Shown piece after piece: positions 1 to 12,785 of a DNA stretch of 64,000 bases. Position numbers and translations under genes: made by a program. The stretch is taken from contig NC_079222.1 in assembly GCF_029633865.1 (NCBI RefSeq), positions 35,136,487 to 35,200,486 on the forward strand, in the 5' to 3' direction. The stretch comes from Lampris incognitus (taxonomy: Eukaryota > Chordata > Actinopteri > Lampriformes > Lampridae). Below the pieces are notes generated by a model. The model was not told the DNA's origin and did no database searches. It saw nothing but the letters and a program-made list of their open reading frames with translations. The stretch's first letter is position 1. Every line of letters begins with the position of its first letter.

Positions 1-59
1 CATTTTCTATAAAGAAATCACACAAAATATTTTGCTAACTTGTTAAAATAATTTGTTTA

Positions 60-3000
60 TTTTCATAAAACATGAAAATGACAGGGTGGACAATGACATG
101 ACAGGGTGGACAATGGCATGACAGGGTGGACAAGGTGTGAAGTGTGATTGAATGACCTCATACAAATGAAATATATCAGGAAATTATGTTATAGTTTTGC
201 CAGAGGTCCTTTTCTCATGTGGAGGGAAATTATCACTTGAACAGACTGGTTTGATCCACTCTACCTGCATGCGGCCGCTGAATAAAGGTGCCCAAAATGA
301 GCCATTATTGTGGCCTTCTAGCGTTAAACTCTGTACATACATCATTCTGAAAACTCAAACATTCAACTGTAGTGTTACATCCCCAAGATGGTTTAGAGGA
401 TGCAGCAGATTAGTAAAATAGAAGGTTAACAGAAAAGGGCCTCAACTGAGCACCACCAGTCAATAAACAAAAGTTACATTACATTAAACATAATCCAATA
501 CTTAATGGTATAACTGAAACACAATGAAGAATAGGGATATAAACAATGTTGAAAAACATTTTTTAAGTGGAGAATGGTTGATAGGGAAAAAAAATCCTTT
601 AAAGTACCACTAAGAGATCACTTATGATGTGTCTCCAAACAGTCTCTCCCTCTCTGCATAGAGGCAAGGCTCAATTCTCTCAAGTCCAGATTTCATTTCA
701 TTTCTCTTCTTTTGATTTCATTTGATTTCATTTCTTTTCATTTCCTCACTTTCATTTCATTCTAGCTGCTCTTCCACATACTTCCAAGCAGACGGCTCAA
801 CCTGTAGAGCGCGCCTGTTCAGAGAATGTGGTTCTGGTATTAGGCAAAGTATCTGCCAATCATGGTACCAACAGATGTCCTCCCGGAGACTTGCCCAATG
901 GAACTAGCTTGTGCCATTGCGGTGCAAGCACTTAACTTTCACACTGTGCCCTTCCACATCCATGATGACACCTAAGTATGCGTCATTGTCGTAATTAACG
1001 ACGCACCGCTCTCCAATGTGCTTTACTAAAATCTACATGCAAGAGGGACTCGTTGTGCTCCAGGTTCCTCCTGAGCTCCCTGTAGACATCAAACTGCCAT
1101 TTAATGTTGAAAACATGGCACCTAAATTGGAGAAGCCTCTCCTGGAAATCTGTGGTAAGGTCGTCCTCCGTTGTTATGATGTCCCTTTTCACTGTGATTG
1201 TTGAGACTTTCTCATCCTTCGTGATCTTCTCTGTCACCCATTGAGATAAACGAATGTTCTCTTGCCCAGAAGTTTTCAGGACTGGGTGATAAGTTAGGAG
1301 GCATTCACTGCATTCCCCATAAGCACAGACCTTGGCTTTGGGGTCACACATGGTTGCTTCAGACATTTCCTCCATATTTCTTGAAGACAGCAACCTATGG
1401 CTCTGCAAATCATTGGCCATGAATTGCAAGTTCTCATGTTTTTTACAGAGACATGTGTCACAGTCGGAGGAAGAGGGGGTTGCCACCCAAAAGGGTCTGA
1501 GACGGCAAAAGGGTCTGAGATGACACGTGGCCATTGTGCTCAGAGAGAAACTTCCTGTGTAAGTTCTTCATTGTATCGGTAAGCAACGACTTCTGCTTCT
1601 TTTTCTTCAGCCGTGTGACGGTTTGTTTGCGGCCAGTCGTCATTCTGCTGCCATCACCTCGAAGAAAAAACGACGTAACATACTTCGTAACTCGTTCCGA
1701 TTGACGCACTTCCTCCCACAGTAGGTAAGAGCCACAGGATACTTTGCTCTCTTCTTAGAGTAGCCAAAAGCAGTCTGGGCATGCTTTTGGAGCTTGTACT
1801 TCTTCAGAATATTTCCACTGACCACTTTCGCGGTCAACTGCTTCTATCTGTTTGCTTTTGTATTTTTGTACTTTATCAGTTTCCTCTTCAAACTCCTTCG
1901 AATGAGTTTCCCTTGACGCCGCTGCCTGAAACACAAACTATTTGTTAGGATTTTTAGTAAGATTTTAGGGAGTTCGTTATCAATGTCAATTTATGGGGGC
2001 ATAAATAGTTGATAATTGTCCTCCAAATAAATCTAAACATGCATTGATCTAACCTGGAGGGCCCTGGCTCACGCTGATTTTCTCAAGTTTCAGGAATTGC
2101 AGGCGAATTGGGTGGTGTCTCCAACTGTATGTAGCAAAGCACTGGCCCTGGTTCTGGCTCTGGCTTTCCTTTTTGCCTCCTTCCATTTCTTTCTTTTTGC
2201 CCTCTTCTCTCTCTCACTGAGCTCATTAATACCCTTCTTCTTTCCAGTTTCTGTGTCTTTATTTCATCTCTTCCTCTCTTTCTCAAGGTACTTTCTTCTG
2301 TCAAGGTCAGCCTCACGGCGTTCCCGGTATCTCCTTGCTAGCTCAGCTCCACTTGAGTTCATTCCTTGAAAAATACAATCCACAACATTCCCTTGCAAAC
2401 TGTAATTGGTGGTTCAGGTAAACTAGGCTTGCCTTATCAAACTAGGCTTATCATTATCATCATCAGAAGGCAACTATGACGTAAGTATGAAGGGAGTTGG
2501 GGTTATACCCATTACCCCAACAGGTACATCTAAGTATAATTACGCAATAAAACACTCGATATTATGTCGAGATTATAAAGGCCTGCTGATATACCCATAT
2601 CACAAAAAGTAAATCTGTTTTGCAGGACCTTTATTTTGGAATTCTTGCACTGAGAACGATACTATATGATCTGCGCAGTGTTATGGTTAGCGGTGGCTAT
2701 GTTAGCTAGCTGTAGTTTTGGCAGTGCAGCGATCAACATGATTTCCCAAATTGTTTTCAAAGATTATAGTCCATAAAAGTTTATCAGTTTGAACATTACA
2801 TACCTTGTCTTTGTAGTGGATTCAATTAAATATAGGTCGAAAAGGATTTGCAAATCATTGTATTCTGTTTTTATTCACGTTTTACACAACGTCCCAACTT
2901 CATTGGAATTGGGGTTTGTAGTAGCTAGTTGTGCCATCAGTAACCATCCTATGCCTAGTTGTAGTATGTGCAACATTATCAGAAAGTGGCATAAACTACG

Positions 3001-3430
3001 CACATGTCCACCCTGTCACAAAGCATGTCCGCCCTGTCATGGAAGGCTTGCTGACAGGGTGGACAATGACAGGGTGGACATTTTTGGTTAAACTTAGCAC
3101 TTAATGAGCACATGATGGACCTTCAGTTAGCAACATGACTCAGTTAGCAACGTGACTGTGTACTGTTTACAAATATATTTCGAGTTTCTGAGAAGTTTTT
3201 ATATCAATTGATATTTCACCAAGACAGGGTGGACAAGTTAAGCTTGACAACATCCAACTACAAACATAATATGATGAAAATTAGGAGATATAAGTGTAGA
3301 TACTTACTCTAATAGCGCCAGTTGTTTGAACCTCCATTGAAGAAAGAGGAAGTAGTGGTGGTGATGTCACTGATAACGACTGGCGGTTTCTTAAAGGGGC
3401 AGTTACCCCATAATGACAGGGTGGACAGCA
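60..3430 (-). pseudogene. decayed uncharacterised transposon-like gene region with 14-bp motif
   Basis: Minus-strand frames at 2370-2083 (basic RYRERR/KYLEKE-like region), 1837-1640 (YSKKRAKYPVALTYCGR), 1709-1458 and 1534-995 (CDTCLCKKHENLQFMANDL, CAYGECSECLL, ESLLHVDFS), then a remnant down to about 790. In order they resemble an uncharacterised protein family found many times in fish and invertebrate genomes and probably carried by mobile DNA (recalled family resemblance). The frame is broken repeatedly. The motif TGACAGGGTGGACA or its complement lies on both sides (79, 99, 119; 3005, 3026, 3052, 3067, 3223, 3414). The element's true ends are unknown. Confidence 0.45.
2779..2922. mobile_element. 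end fragment of a dispersed fish DNA-transposon repeat
   Basis: The stretch from about tttatcagtttgaacat to ccaatt-rich cattggaattggggtttgt matches, from memory, a very common fish repeat end (ccaacttcattggaattggg). No coding sequence and no second end were found. Confidence 0.4.
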
Positions 3431-3817
3431 ATTTCAGGGACACGTGCAAAATGTTTAATATTATTATGAAAATAGAACACAAATGATCAAAATGACCCGT
3501 TTTATCAAAGGACTTGTTGAGGACAATAAAAACACATCAAACATATTTTAAGTTTGTGTCATTTAGCCACTTATTACACTCACTGAAGTTAGCAGAGCAG
3601 CGTGTGGGACATGCCAAAATCACATACACCCAGTCAAACAAAATGGTATAAAATGAAGTAAACACTTTTCAAAAGACGTATCATTGTACCAATATGTGTG
3701 TATATGTTTGGCCATTTATAATGAAACCTCAGAATGTCATTATTTTGCTATATTTTCATGATGACTGAGTGATTGTGATGAGGACACCAAAGGCACTTTA
3801 TAGTGATATTGACTCAT

Positions 3818-3824
3818 ATATATA

Positions 3825-3860
<36 letters not shown>

Positions 3861-3864
3861 TGTA

Positions 3865-3930
<66 letters not shown>
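3818..3930. repeat. compound microsatellite (TA)n (TATG)n (TG)n (TA)n
   Basis: An uninterrupted run of four simple-repeat blocks, with the order roughly mirrored at the two ends. The dispersed repeat at 3955-4180 starts directly after it; the copy at 61440 also follows a TA/TG microsatellite. Confidence 0.9.
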
Positions 3931-3954
3931 AATCTCTGTCCGACACATTCACAT

Positions 3955-4180
3955 TCACACAATGAGAGTGAACACCAGGATGACTGTCGGAACTGCCGGT
4001 CTGCATGGGCTAGCAATTAGCTTATCCTGCCAGCTTCCGCGTCCTGTCAGACCGCCCTTGGTGTTTCCTCTTCGGGCGCAGCTCCAGGCAGGGCCGTGGT
4101 CCCTGGGCTCACAGGATGCAGCAGACCAGGCTCTCCCCGTCGACCCAACACCAGCTCTCCCAGCCATCAAACAAAAAAGT
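3955..4180 (+). repeat. dispersed repeat family X, copy 1
   Basis: It shares long stretches with 47950-48390, 61445-61670 and, inverted, 7430-7870: aggatgactgtcggaactgc, cagggccgtggtccctggg, and agctctcccagccatcaaac. No ORF is convincing, and the family was not identified. Confidence 0.6.
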
Positions 4181-4192
4181 GTGAGCAAAACC

Positions 4193-4497
4193 TGGGTCGC
4201 GGTGGCAGCAAGCTAAGTAGGGCTCGCCAGACGTCCCTCTCCCCAGCAACGCCCTCCAGCTCCTCCTGGGGGACCCCAAGACGTTCCCGGGCCAGCGTGG
4301 ACATGTAGTCCCTCCAGCGAGTTCTGGGTCTACCACCGGGGTCTCCTCACAGTTGGACGTGCCCGGAAAACCTCCAAAGGAAGGCGCCCAGGAGGCATCC
4401 TAATTAGATGCCCGAACCACCTCAACTGGCTCCTTGGGACACGAAGAAGCAGTGGCTCTACTCCGAGCTCCCTCCGGATGTCCGAACTCCTCCCCCT
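4193..4497 (-). pseudogene. Rex3-like LINE 3' end fragment
   Basis: The minus strand encodes the C-terminal tail of a Rex3/RTE-type reverse transcriptase: SDIRRELGVEPLLLRVPRSQ followed by LRWFGHLIRMPPGRLPLEVF, then a frameshifted continuation. The copy is 5'-truncated. Confidence 0.7.
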
Positions 4498-4640
4498 AAT
4501 GATAATAATAATGATGATAATAATAATAATAATAATAGAACAACAACAACAGCAATAATAATAATAATAATAATAGAACAATAATAATGCTGATAATAAT
4601 ATTATTATTATTAATAATAATAACAATAACGATAATGTAA
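4498..4640. repeat. AT-rich trinucleotide microsatellite (AAT/ATG)n
   Basis: Imperfect runs of aat/gat/aac triplets, directly abutting the Rex3-like fragment. Confidence 0.85.
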
Positions 4641-6045
4641 TAAAATAATTAATTGAAAGAACAGTGCATTAATTGAGTGTATAAATTCAACCAGAGTTTA
4701 TAATGTGAACACACGAGTTAGCCATGGATGCTTCAAAAGGACTTGTGTGTGAAGTGCTATTGTCAGATTTCTGGACGGTCACAGTTCAGGCTGTGGAGAC
4801 TTAAAACTCCAGCTTTTTATGGGTCGAACACCCCCCCCCCCCAAAAAAAAAACATAAACCAGATAATATGCATGTAGGACATTCCCGCAATGTGCTCAGC
4901 CACAGGTTGATAAGCAGCTCAGAGAGACCAGAACACTGGACAGGGCAACGTGTTCAGCCTCAGGTTGAGAGACAGCTGCCTGGTATGTTCAACACACCGG
5001 GCAGCTGTCTCAAAGGGATGCTGAACGATAAGACACAAGGACATGTCCAAACTCGCTTAAAGTTACACCAGTCAAAATACCCAACCCTATCTATTTAACA
5101 GCACCAACGTGGGTACAAATATCCAGATTTCTTAAGACTGGAATGCAGCCAAGTGAAGAATCCAGGGGTGACACGTATCTCTATATATACTATAAACCCT
5201 CAAAACTCCCAGAGAATACAGCGTTCAGGTCAGTTAATCCAAGGTAGTTGGCTTGATGGGGCTTGTTGGCAGGTAGGAACAGTGCAGAGGTCGGAGAACA
5301 GTGAGAACAGTGAGAACAGTGCAGAGGTCCACTGACAGGTTAAACAAAGTAAAGTGTGGGACCGCTGGTCACTGAAGTCCCGCAGGGTTGATGGATTAAG
5401 TTTTCGCACAGGGGCTCTCCTGGTTTCTCTCTCCTGGGAGTGTCATTTTACAAGACAGCCACCCGGTGCTCCTCAGGCCAGACATGTTTCTGCTGTCAAT
5501 CAAGCCTTTGCATTTCCCCAGGACGTTTGTAAGATAATAACTATAGCCCACTACATACACACACATAGTTTCAACTGGATCACCACATGTAAAGTAAGAG
5601 GATAAAGTTGAATACTGGGAGTAGTACTGCTGGGTTATCAAGACAAACCTTCGCACATGGAGGTACCTGTGAAGTTCAAGTGATCTGATTCTCACAAATA
5701 CTCACCATTTTTCAAGTATATGAAACGTATTCAGACCAAATCTAGACTCCAGGAGAAGAATGGAAGGAAAATGGGTTTCCTGATGCCCCGAGGATTTCCA
5801 GTGTACAGCGGTTGCATGACCGAGAAACTCAGCATGAAGTATAATTACACATAGCAAGAAGTTTCCTGCTTGACTAATATGGATCTAATCCAACAGCAGT
5901 GTGGAGAGAGGGGGAACATACCGGCAGGACAGATGATTTAGATGCACGCTCCCTCGGTGCCAGGGACTCTGGAAGAATACAGCCAGTTCAAATATAGCAC
6001 GGACCCTTGGGAAAATGTTTCCATGAAAATCATCAATAATGGCGA

Positions 6046-6666
6046 CCCAGATAGCGAAATTGATGTGGCTCGGACCCGTCCCACACCCGACACTTCATCC
6101 GGCCCACTGTTTGCCAGATCTGGGCCAGAACCAAGCCACAGCGACGCTGCATGTGCCACATATTTGCCAAAGGTGGCCCATATGTGTTTTGTGCAACCCA
6201 GTCGCACGGACTTTAATCTATCAGATCGTGATACCATCACGATTATGACCTGACTTACGTGATGTGGTCACGATCTGATAGAACCCTAACCCTAACCCTA
6301 AACCTAACCCTAACCCTAATTTAGTCGGCGACTCGTCACCACGTCACGTAAATCAGGTCATAGCCGTGATGGTATCACAATCTGATAGATTAACGAAAAT
6401 CCGTGCGACTGGGTAGCTTTTGTGATATTTGGGCCATATTCACCATTTACCACACGGGCCACTTCAGGGTCACATCCACATCACATGTTGCCGAGAGCAC
6501 CGCATCTTTGCCAAAAAAGGCCCACATTTGATTTGGCATATTTGGGCCATATTTGCTGTTATACATGTGGGCCACTTCAGGCTCACATCCATGTTGTCAG
6601 GGCCAGAAGAAGGCCATCAGTGCCGCATCGTTGCCTGAAGTGGCCCACAACCGGAAGCGATCTGGG
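6046..6666. mobile_element. miniature inverted-repeat element, family M copy 1 (interrupted)
   Basis: It begins CCCAGATAGC and ends near GCGATCTGGG. Its body matches 15451-15877 over several hundred bases (ccgcatctttgcca, ggcccacatttgatttggca, ggccacttcaggctcacatc). It is split by the telomere-repeat-bearing element at 6193-6417. There is no ORF of note. Confidence 0.65.
6193..6417. mobile_element. 225-bp foldback element with telomere-like loop
   Basis: The termini GCAACCCAGTCGCACGGA and, inverted, GCTACCCAGTCGCACGGA extend into arms of about 80 bp that continue through ATCTATCAGATCGTGATACC. The loop (6284-6320) is nearly pure (CCCTAA)n. The flanking ttttgt at 6187-6192 and 6418-6423 is a target duplication, supported by the uninterrupted homologous sequence at about 15630. 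Confidence 0.75.
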
Positions 6667-7424
6667 GGTTTAAATGGGCTTTACTAAAGCTGCACGGTGT
6701 GACTACAGCAAAAACGTTTCTTCAGGAAACGGAGCATTGTGCAGCAAATGCGCCAGGATAATCGCTTCAAACCTTGACCTCTGTTCGACAATGCATTAAC
6801 AAATGTCGACCTCAGAAAGGTGTGTTGTGTTGCTTCCAGAACACACTCCTCAACACAACAAATTACCAAAATTGCTCAAAAATTAATCTTTCTCAAAAGG
6901 TGCTTTCATGTCATTGCATCAACAGGAAGAACTTGGCTCTTCCAGTGCAGATGTGAGGAAACTCTTTAGGCAAATAATGACATAACACTGTGCAAACACT
7001 GACCCACCACAACACCGTGCAGCGACACCGTGGCACTTCCAGGAACCGTTTGCTAAATTTGGATCACATGATTTAGGGTGAGCCCCTGTTGCCCCAAAGT
7101 CTTTGCTATGGTAGCAACGCCTGTAAATGATGGCAGGTGCAAACTAACTGCTGTTTTACATGCGTCTGAACGTGATTAGTTCATTCTGAACACAGCCACG
7201 CCCCCAATTGTGACACGGTGAGCCCATTCATGCAACCAGTTTATTGTAAGTTTTGTATTTTTTCTTTTTTCATTGAAATCTTTCCGATTGTTTTTTCACT
7301 TCATTCTGGGGGGGGGGGGGTTGCAAATTCCCTTTAAGGGTGGAAAAAGTTCTGATATGATTTATCTTGGTTTCATTTTTTCACATTACAACCCCCCCCG
7401 CCCGCCCCCCGCCTTCCGGTGTGG

Positions 7425-7870
7425 GAAGATGGCGGCAAAAATTGAAGTTTGCAGAGGCCATGCAGTGTCTTTGTCCCCGTCTGCGTCTACGTTTGTGTCT
7501 TAGTTTGATGGCTGGGAGAGCTGGCGCTGGGTCGGCGCTGGGAGAGCTGGTGCTGGGTCGGCTGGGAGAGCTGGTGCTGGGTGGGCTGGGAGAGCTGGTG
7601 CTGGGTCGGCTGGGAGAGCTGGTGCTGGGTGGGCTGGGAGAGCTGGCACTGGGTCGGCTGGGAGAGCTGGCGCTGGGTGGGCTGGGAGAGCTGGCACTGG
7701 GTCGGCTGGGGGAGCCGGCGCTGGGTGGGCTGGGAGAGCCTGGTCTGCTGCGTCCTGTGGGCCCAGGAGCCACGGCCTTGCCTGGAGCTGTGCCCGAAGA
7801 AGAAACGCTGAAGACGGTCTGACGGGACGTGTGTTCTGGATATGTGTCTTTGTCCTTGCGCTGCTGCCCT
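7425..7870 (-). repeat. dispersed repeat family X, copy 2, with 24-bp tandem array
   Basis: Reverse-orientation relative of 3955-4180. Between about 7511 and 7740 it holds roughly nine copies of a 24-bp unit (gctgggagagctggtgctgg plus gtcg or gtgg). Because 24 is a multiple of three, long ORFs appear on both strands; I treat these as artefacts. Confidence 0.7.
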
Positions 7871-8690
7871 GCTGTGGGCTGGGGGGGGGGGCGATGTTTC
7901 ACTTCATTTCATATGCGCAAGCGATGGAAAGGAAATGACAAAGTGTTTCTGATACTGATCTCTGAACCTGCCATTTTCACAGGGGTACGGCCAGACTTTT
8001 TATAGCCGCTGTGACTAATCTTCCTTTCTTTCTTTTTTTATGTGTTTTTTTTGTGCATTCATTTAAAAAATGTTCCGCTGTAATTAGAGTACCGCCAAAC
8101 ATTCACACGCACTCTTTATCCACATTGATCTACTTATACTTGCTCTACAACGCCAATTATACAGCAACCCAGATTGCTCATTATCCACACACACATACTG
8201 AGCTGAGTGCCATGTTCTTGAGAACTCAGCACTCGGCAAGCATCCAGTGAGTCTCAGACTGCAGGTTTAAGGGTCCTCTATAATAATGGGTAAAAGGAAG
8301 ACCACTGAAACCAACGCCAGAACGGCAGAGAGGGCCTCCGGATGTAATCCATGCACTACACACACACTTTATGGACGCAACTGGGGAAACGGGACCCCGT
8401 CTGGGTTGGCTGTGGCCAAGGATGTCTGATTTGGAAAGGCTCAAAACAGTCAGTCAGTGACTCGGGGTTGCACAACTGACATAACCTCAAAGCGAACATC
8501 CGGAGAATTGATTGAAAGGTGGGTAAATAAATGAATAAATAGTTTCCTGTCACAGTCCCAAGTTCTGCTTCTGGGGACATGGTGGCGGATTTATCGAACA
8601 TATTTCATGTGAGGTAATTCAACTATGGACCGCTGAACGACTGGAGAAATGGTTTCAGTTCTGCAATCTGCGACACTTAATTTTATTTTT

Positions 8691-9072
8691 TTTCTCCCCC
8701 CCCCCCCCAATTGTTACCCCACTCCTCCGAGCTGCTCCACGCCCTCTGCAGATCCTGGGAGGGCTGCAGACTACCACGTGTCTCCCCCGACACACGTGGA
8801 GTCGCCAGCCGCTTCTTTTCACCTGACAGTGAGGCGTTTCACCAGGGGGACGTAGCGCGTGGGAAGATCACGCTATTCCCCCCCCCAGTTCCCCCTCCCT
8901 CCGGATCAGGCGCCCCGACCGACCAGAGGAGGCGCTAGTGCAGCGACCATTACACATACCCACATCCGGCTGGCCAGTTGTGTCTTTAGGAACGCCCGAA
9001 ACAGCCGGAGGTAATACGGGGATTCGAACCGGCGATCCTCGTGTTGGTAGGCCATGCTACCCGGATGCCCCC
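8691..9072 (-). mobile_element. tRNA-derived SINE-A, copy 1
   Basis: Same family as the copies listed below. The 3' part (caattgttacccc) is at the left. The tRNA-like head, with box B GGTTCGAATCC on the minus strand, is at the right, ending in the ccggatgcccc terminus. Confidence 0.8.
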
Positions 9073-9489
9073 TTTAATCGTAAAATGTAACATCCTGGTA
9101 CTAAATGAATGTCAGGCTGTGGTCAAGCTCATATAAAGCTGAGTGAGATGTTTACGTGCTGTACCCAACTTGGCTTTATAAGGCAGCAATGAAATTCTGA
9201 GAGCAGTTCTGGAACTGGCAGATAGTCGTGCTTTACAGGCCAGAAACAGAGATGTTGTCTTTGGCTGAAGGCTTTTGTCTTTGCTGTTTAAACACAGTGG
9301 AGAACACGGATCAATTTCTCACAGAAATGTGTGTAGCGGGAGTCACAGAGAGCGGAAACACAACAAGCTTCTCCCGAGTCAGCCAATACACACGAGTCGA
9401 ACGAAGCTGCAGTTATGTGCCCTTCAGACCTGGACGTGGCATGGCTCTACAACGTTGATCTTCTTCCTCATCGGCTTCTTCTTCTTGCC

Positions 9490-12105
9490 TTATCATTGAA
9501 ATACAAGCGTGCTTTATCTGCTGCAAAAACAGTGTATCTCTCTCACTTAATAAATATTAATAAACATAACCCCAGATTTCTCTTTGACTCTGTATCTAAA
9601 CTCTCTAAAAAGCAGCCGTCTATTAGCCGCTCACCATTCACAGCCCATGAATTTCTTGATTTTTTTTCCTGCAGTAAGGTTGAGGAGATCTTAAACAAAA
9701 TTAGTTCTTCAGCTCCATCTACTCCTGCAGATCCTGTCATACTAAATTCATACCTACACAATGAGTCACTGACAGTTCCAGTTATTACAGCTTTTGAGAC
9801 TATCTCTCTTGATACTCTGACTAAGTTCGTGTCAGCTTCTAAACCAACTGCTTGCCTACTTGACCCCTTACCAGCAAAACTTTTTGAAGACCTCTGGCCT
9901 TTTCTTGGACCTACAATGCTAGACATCGTTAATTTATCTCTTAGTACTGGCATTGTTCCCAGCAGTTTTAAGACAGCTGTGGTTAAACCTCTACTTCAAA
10001 AACCGCACCTTGATCCAGGGTCTCTTAATAACTATCGACCAGTCTCCAATCTTCCATTCTTTTCTAAAGTACCAGAGAGAGTTGTGTATCAACAACCTTC
10101 GACCCATATAAAAGAAAACCGTCAATATAAACCCTTTCAATCGGCTTTCAGGCCCTGTCACTCCACTGAAACTGCTCTGACCAGAGTGGTGAACAATCTT
10201 TTACTAGCTATGGACTCTGATTCCACTTCTGTGCTTCTACTACTGGATCTCAGCGCAGCCTTTGACACCATTGATCACTGTATACTTTTAGATAGATTAA
10301 ATTGTAATTTTGGTGTCTCTGGCTTAGCTCTCTCTTGGCTTAAGTTCCACTTATCTGGAAGAACACATTGTTTCTGGTATAGTAATATTATATCAAAATT
10401 CTCTGACGTTAAATATGGTTTGCCACAGAGCTCAGTACTTGGCCCTCTACTTTTATCTCTTTACATTACACCTCTTGGCCACCTTATACGCAGCTATGGA
10501 ATAAATTTCCATTGCTATGCTGATGATACTCAGCTGTATGTGCCTATAAGGGCTGATGATCATACTCAAATCATTAACTTAGAGGCCTGCTTGGCTACTG
10601 TGAAAAACTGGATGTCACTTAACTTTCTGCTTTTAAATTCAGATAAAACTGAGATGCTAGTCACTGGCCCTGCTAGACACAGACATCAATTTGATCAAGT
10701 AATGATAACAATTGACAACTCTGTGGTTTCACAAAGTGTGGCAGCCAAAAATCTTGGTGTTACGTTTGATCCCAGCCGTTCCTTTGATAAGCACATTAAA
10801 GAAATCACCAACACTGCCTTTTTCCCCCCACCTACGTAACAGCTAAAATTCGGTCTTTTCCCTCCATGGCTGACGCAGAGACTCTAATACATGCATTTGT
10901 TTCATTCAGACGTGATTACTGTAATGTTGTGTTTTCAGGTCTGCCACATGCTAGTACTAAAAGTCTTCAGATGGTTCAGAATGCTGCAGCTAGAATCCTA
11001 ACTAAAACTAGGAAATTTGACCACATTACACCAATTCTTGCCTCCCTTCCTTGGCTTCCTATCCATGTTAGATCAGAATACAAGGTGCTTCTGCTGACTT
11101 ATAAAATCCTGAATGGGCTTGCCCCATCCTACCTGTCTGATCTCCTTACACCTTACATGCCATTTCGAGCTCTTCGCTCTCAAAATACAGGGCTCCTGTG
11201 TGTACCCAAAGTTAAAAAGAAGTCAGCTGGTGGCAGCAGGGCCTCTTCCTGTCGGCCTCCATTGTTGTGGAATAACCGGCCTGCTGCCATCAGACAATCA
11301 GAGTCTGTTGAGTCCTTTAAATCCACACTTAAAACTCATCTTTTTGCCTTAGTTTACAATTAGTTGCCTTTGAGTTGAGTCCTTACAGCCTGGACTGGAT
11401 GGCGGGTTGGTTTTCTGTCTCAATGAATTTACCAACCACTGTTCTGCCCACCAGATCATGGAGTATAGATTATGACTAGCTGATGACTTAATTGATTATG
11501 GCTAATGACTATTGCAAACTGTTCTCTTCTCTAACATGTCTTCTCTCTCTCTCTGAATGATGTCTTCTCCTTTCTCTTGTTCTGTGTTTGAATGGTGTCA
11601 TGTGAGTCTCTCTTGCGTGCATGTGCAGTCGGTTCTCCTCCCAGGTCTCCGTGGTGATGGTGGTCGCCATTTGGATGCTGCCTGCCCTTCCACTCCTCAC
11701 ATAAGTTTTTCTTTTTTTACATGATGATGCTGGTCGCGTGGCTTGGGTCCTGGACTGCTCCGTTGGCATGTGGACACTGCTTGGCAACCTGTGCATCATG
11801 TTCTTCATAAATGTTATGTCCATTATAATTCTGTTACCCTCTTTCAATGTTGTGTTATGTAAATTGCGTAAACACAACATCCATTGCACGCTGTCCGTCT
11901 GGGGAGAGAGATCCCTCCTCCTCTGTTGCTCTCCCTGAGGGTTCTTCCTATTTTTTCTCCCTGTTAAAGCTTTTTTTAGGGAGTTGTTCCTTATCCGATG
12001 AGAGGGTCTAAGGACAGGATGTTGTGTTGCTGTTATCCCCACTGAGGCAAATGTGTAATTTGTGATGTTGGGCTACACAAATAAAATTGATTTGATTTGA
12101 ATTGA
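9490..12105 (+). pseudogene. L2/CR1-like LINE reverse transcriptase, 5'-truncated
   Basis: The open frame to 10839 encodes a reverse transcriptase: NYRPVSNLPFFSK, LLLDLSAAFDTIDH and the catalytic FHCYADDTQLY near 10516-10527. The frame is lost at a C-rich run near 10827 and resumes at 10866-11363 (CNVVFSGLPHASTKSLQMVQ through STLKTHLFALVYN). The 3' UTR ends around 12105 in ctacacaaataaaattgatt with TTTGA-type repeats. The endonuclease domain is missing. A second copy of the 3' tail is at 63690-63890. Confidence 0.85.
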
Positions 12106-12502
12106 GTCGATTCATGCTGTCAACTCATCAAATGTTAAATTCTCATAACTGAAAAATTCTATTTGATGAAAAACTTTGACGAGCTCAACATTTCTCATGA
12201 TGCGGTATTAACCATAGGAGCTGGTATAATGCGCAGGCAAATCAGCCAATCAGTGCACAGTTACGCCTCCAAACAGTGACTCTGTGATCTGATTGGCTGA
12301 ATTTGAACCTGCCACGTGATCAGACATGTGCGGCTCGTGGCATGACACCAGGTCTTTGAGACTGAACAAGTGAATGGATGTATGAATGTTATATTTCTGG
12401 AGTGTGACCCCCCCCCCTCCAAAACATGCTTCTTATCTTATCTTTGAAAAATATTTAGTATCACATTTCTCTTTCTCCTTTATGTTTTTCTTTCTCCCTC
12501 TC

Positions 12503-12503
<1 letters not shown>

Positions 12504-12550
<47 letters not shown>
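12504..12550. repeat. (CT)n microsatellite
   Basis: A pure dinucleotide run followed by ctcactcacc. Confidence 0.9.
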
Positions 12551-12552
<2 letters not shown>

Positions 12553-12785
12553 ACCGTCTTGGCTTCTTTGCGTGAAATCAAGTATGTATTTTGTGTACTT
12601 TTATAGTGAAATGTGATTTGTATAGTAGAAAATAAGAAATATCTTGTCATCGTCTTCAATGTATCAACAATTTTTCATTTCTCTTTTTTCATGAGGGTCA
12701 ATGTGACGTGTTGTGAAGAAAGTGAACACTGCCCCCTGGTGGAAAAGAAGAAGTATGGCCCTTACAGAAGCTCTGACACGTTTTA

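Noticed and set aside
5942-6253. ORF beginning MHAPSVPGTLEEYSQ as a possible exon
   Set aside because: It runs straight into a mobile element with no donor site before it. The first 35 codons look protein-like, but I could not place them.
6281-6322. Chromosome-fusion telomere remnant
   Set aside because: The repeats are enclosed in a small inverted-repeat element with target duplication, so transposition explains them better.
7381-7902. Proline/serine-rich and glycine/leucine-rich ORFs
   Set aside because: Produced by the 24-bp tandem repeat.
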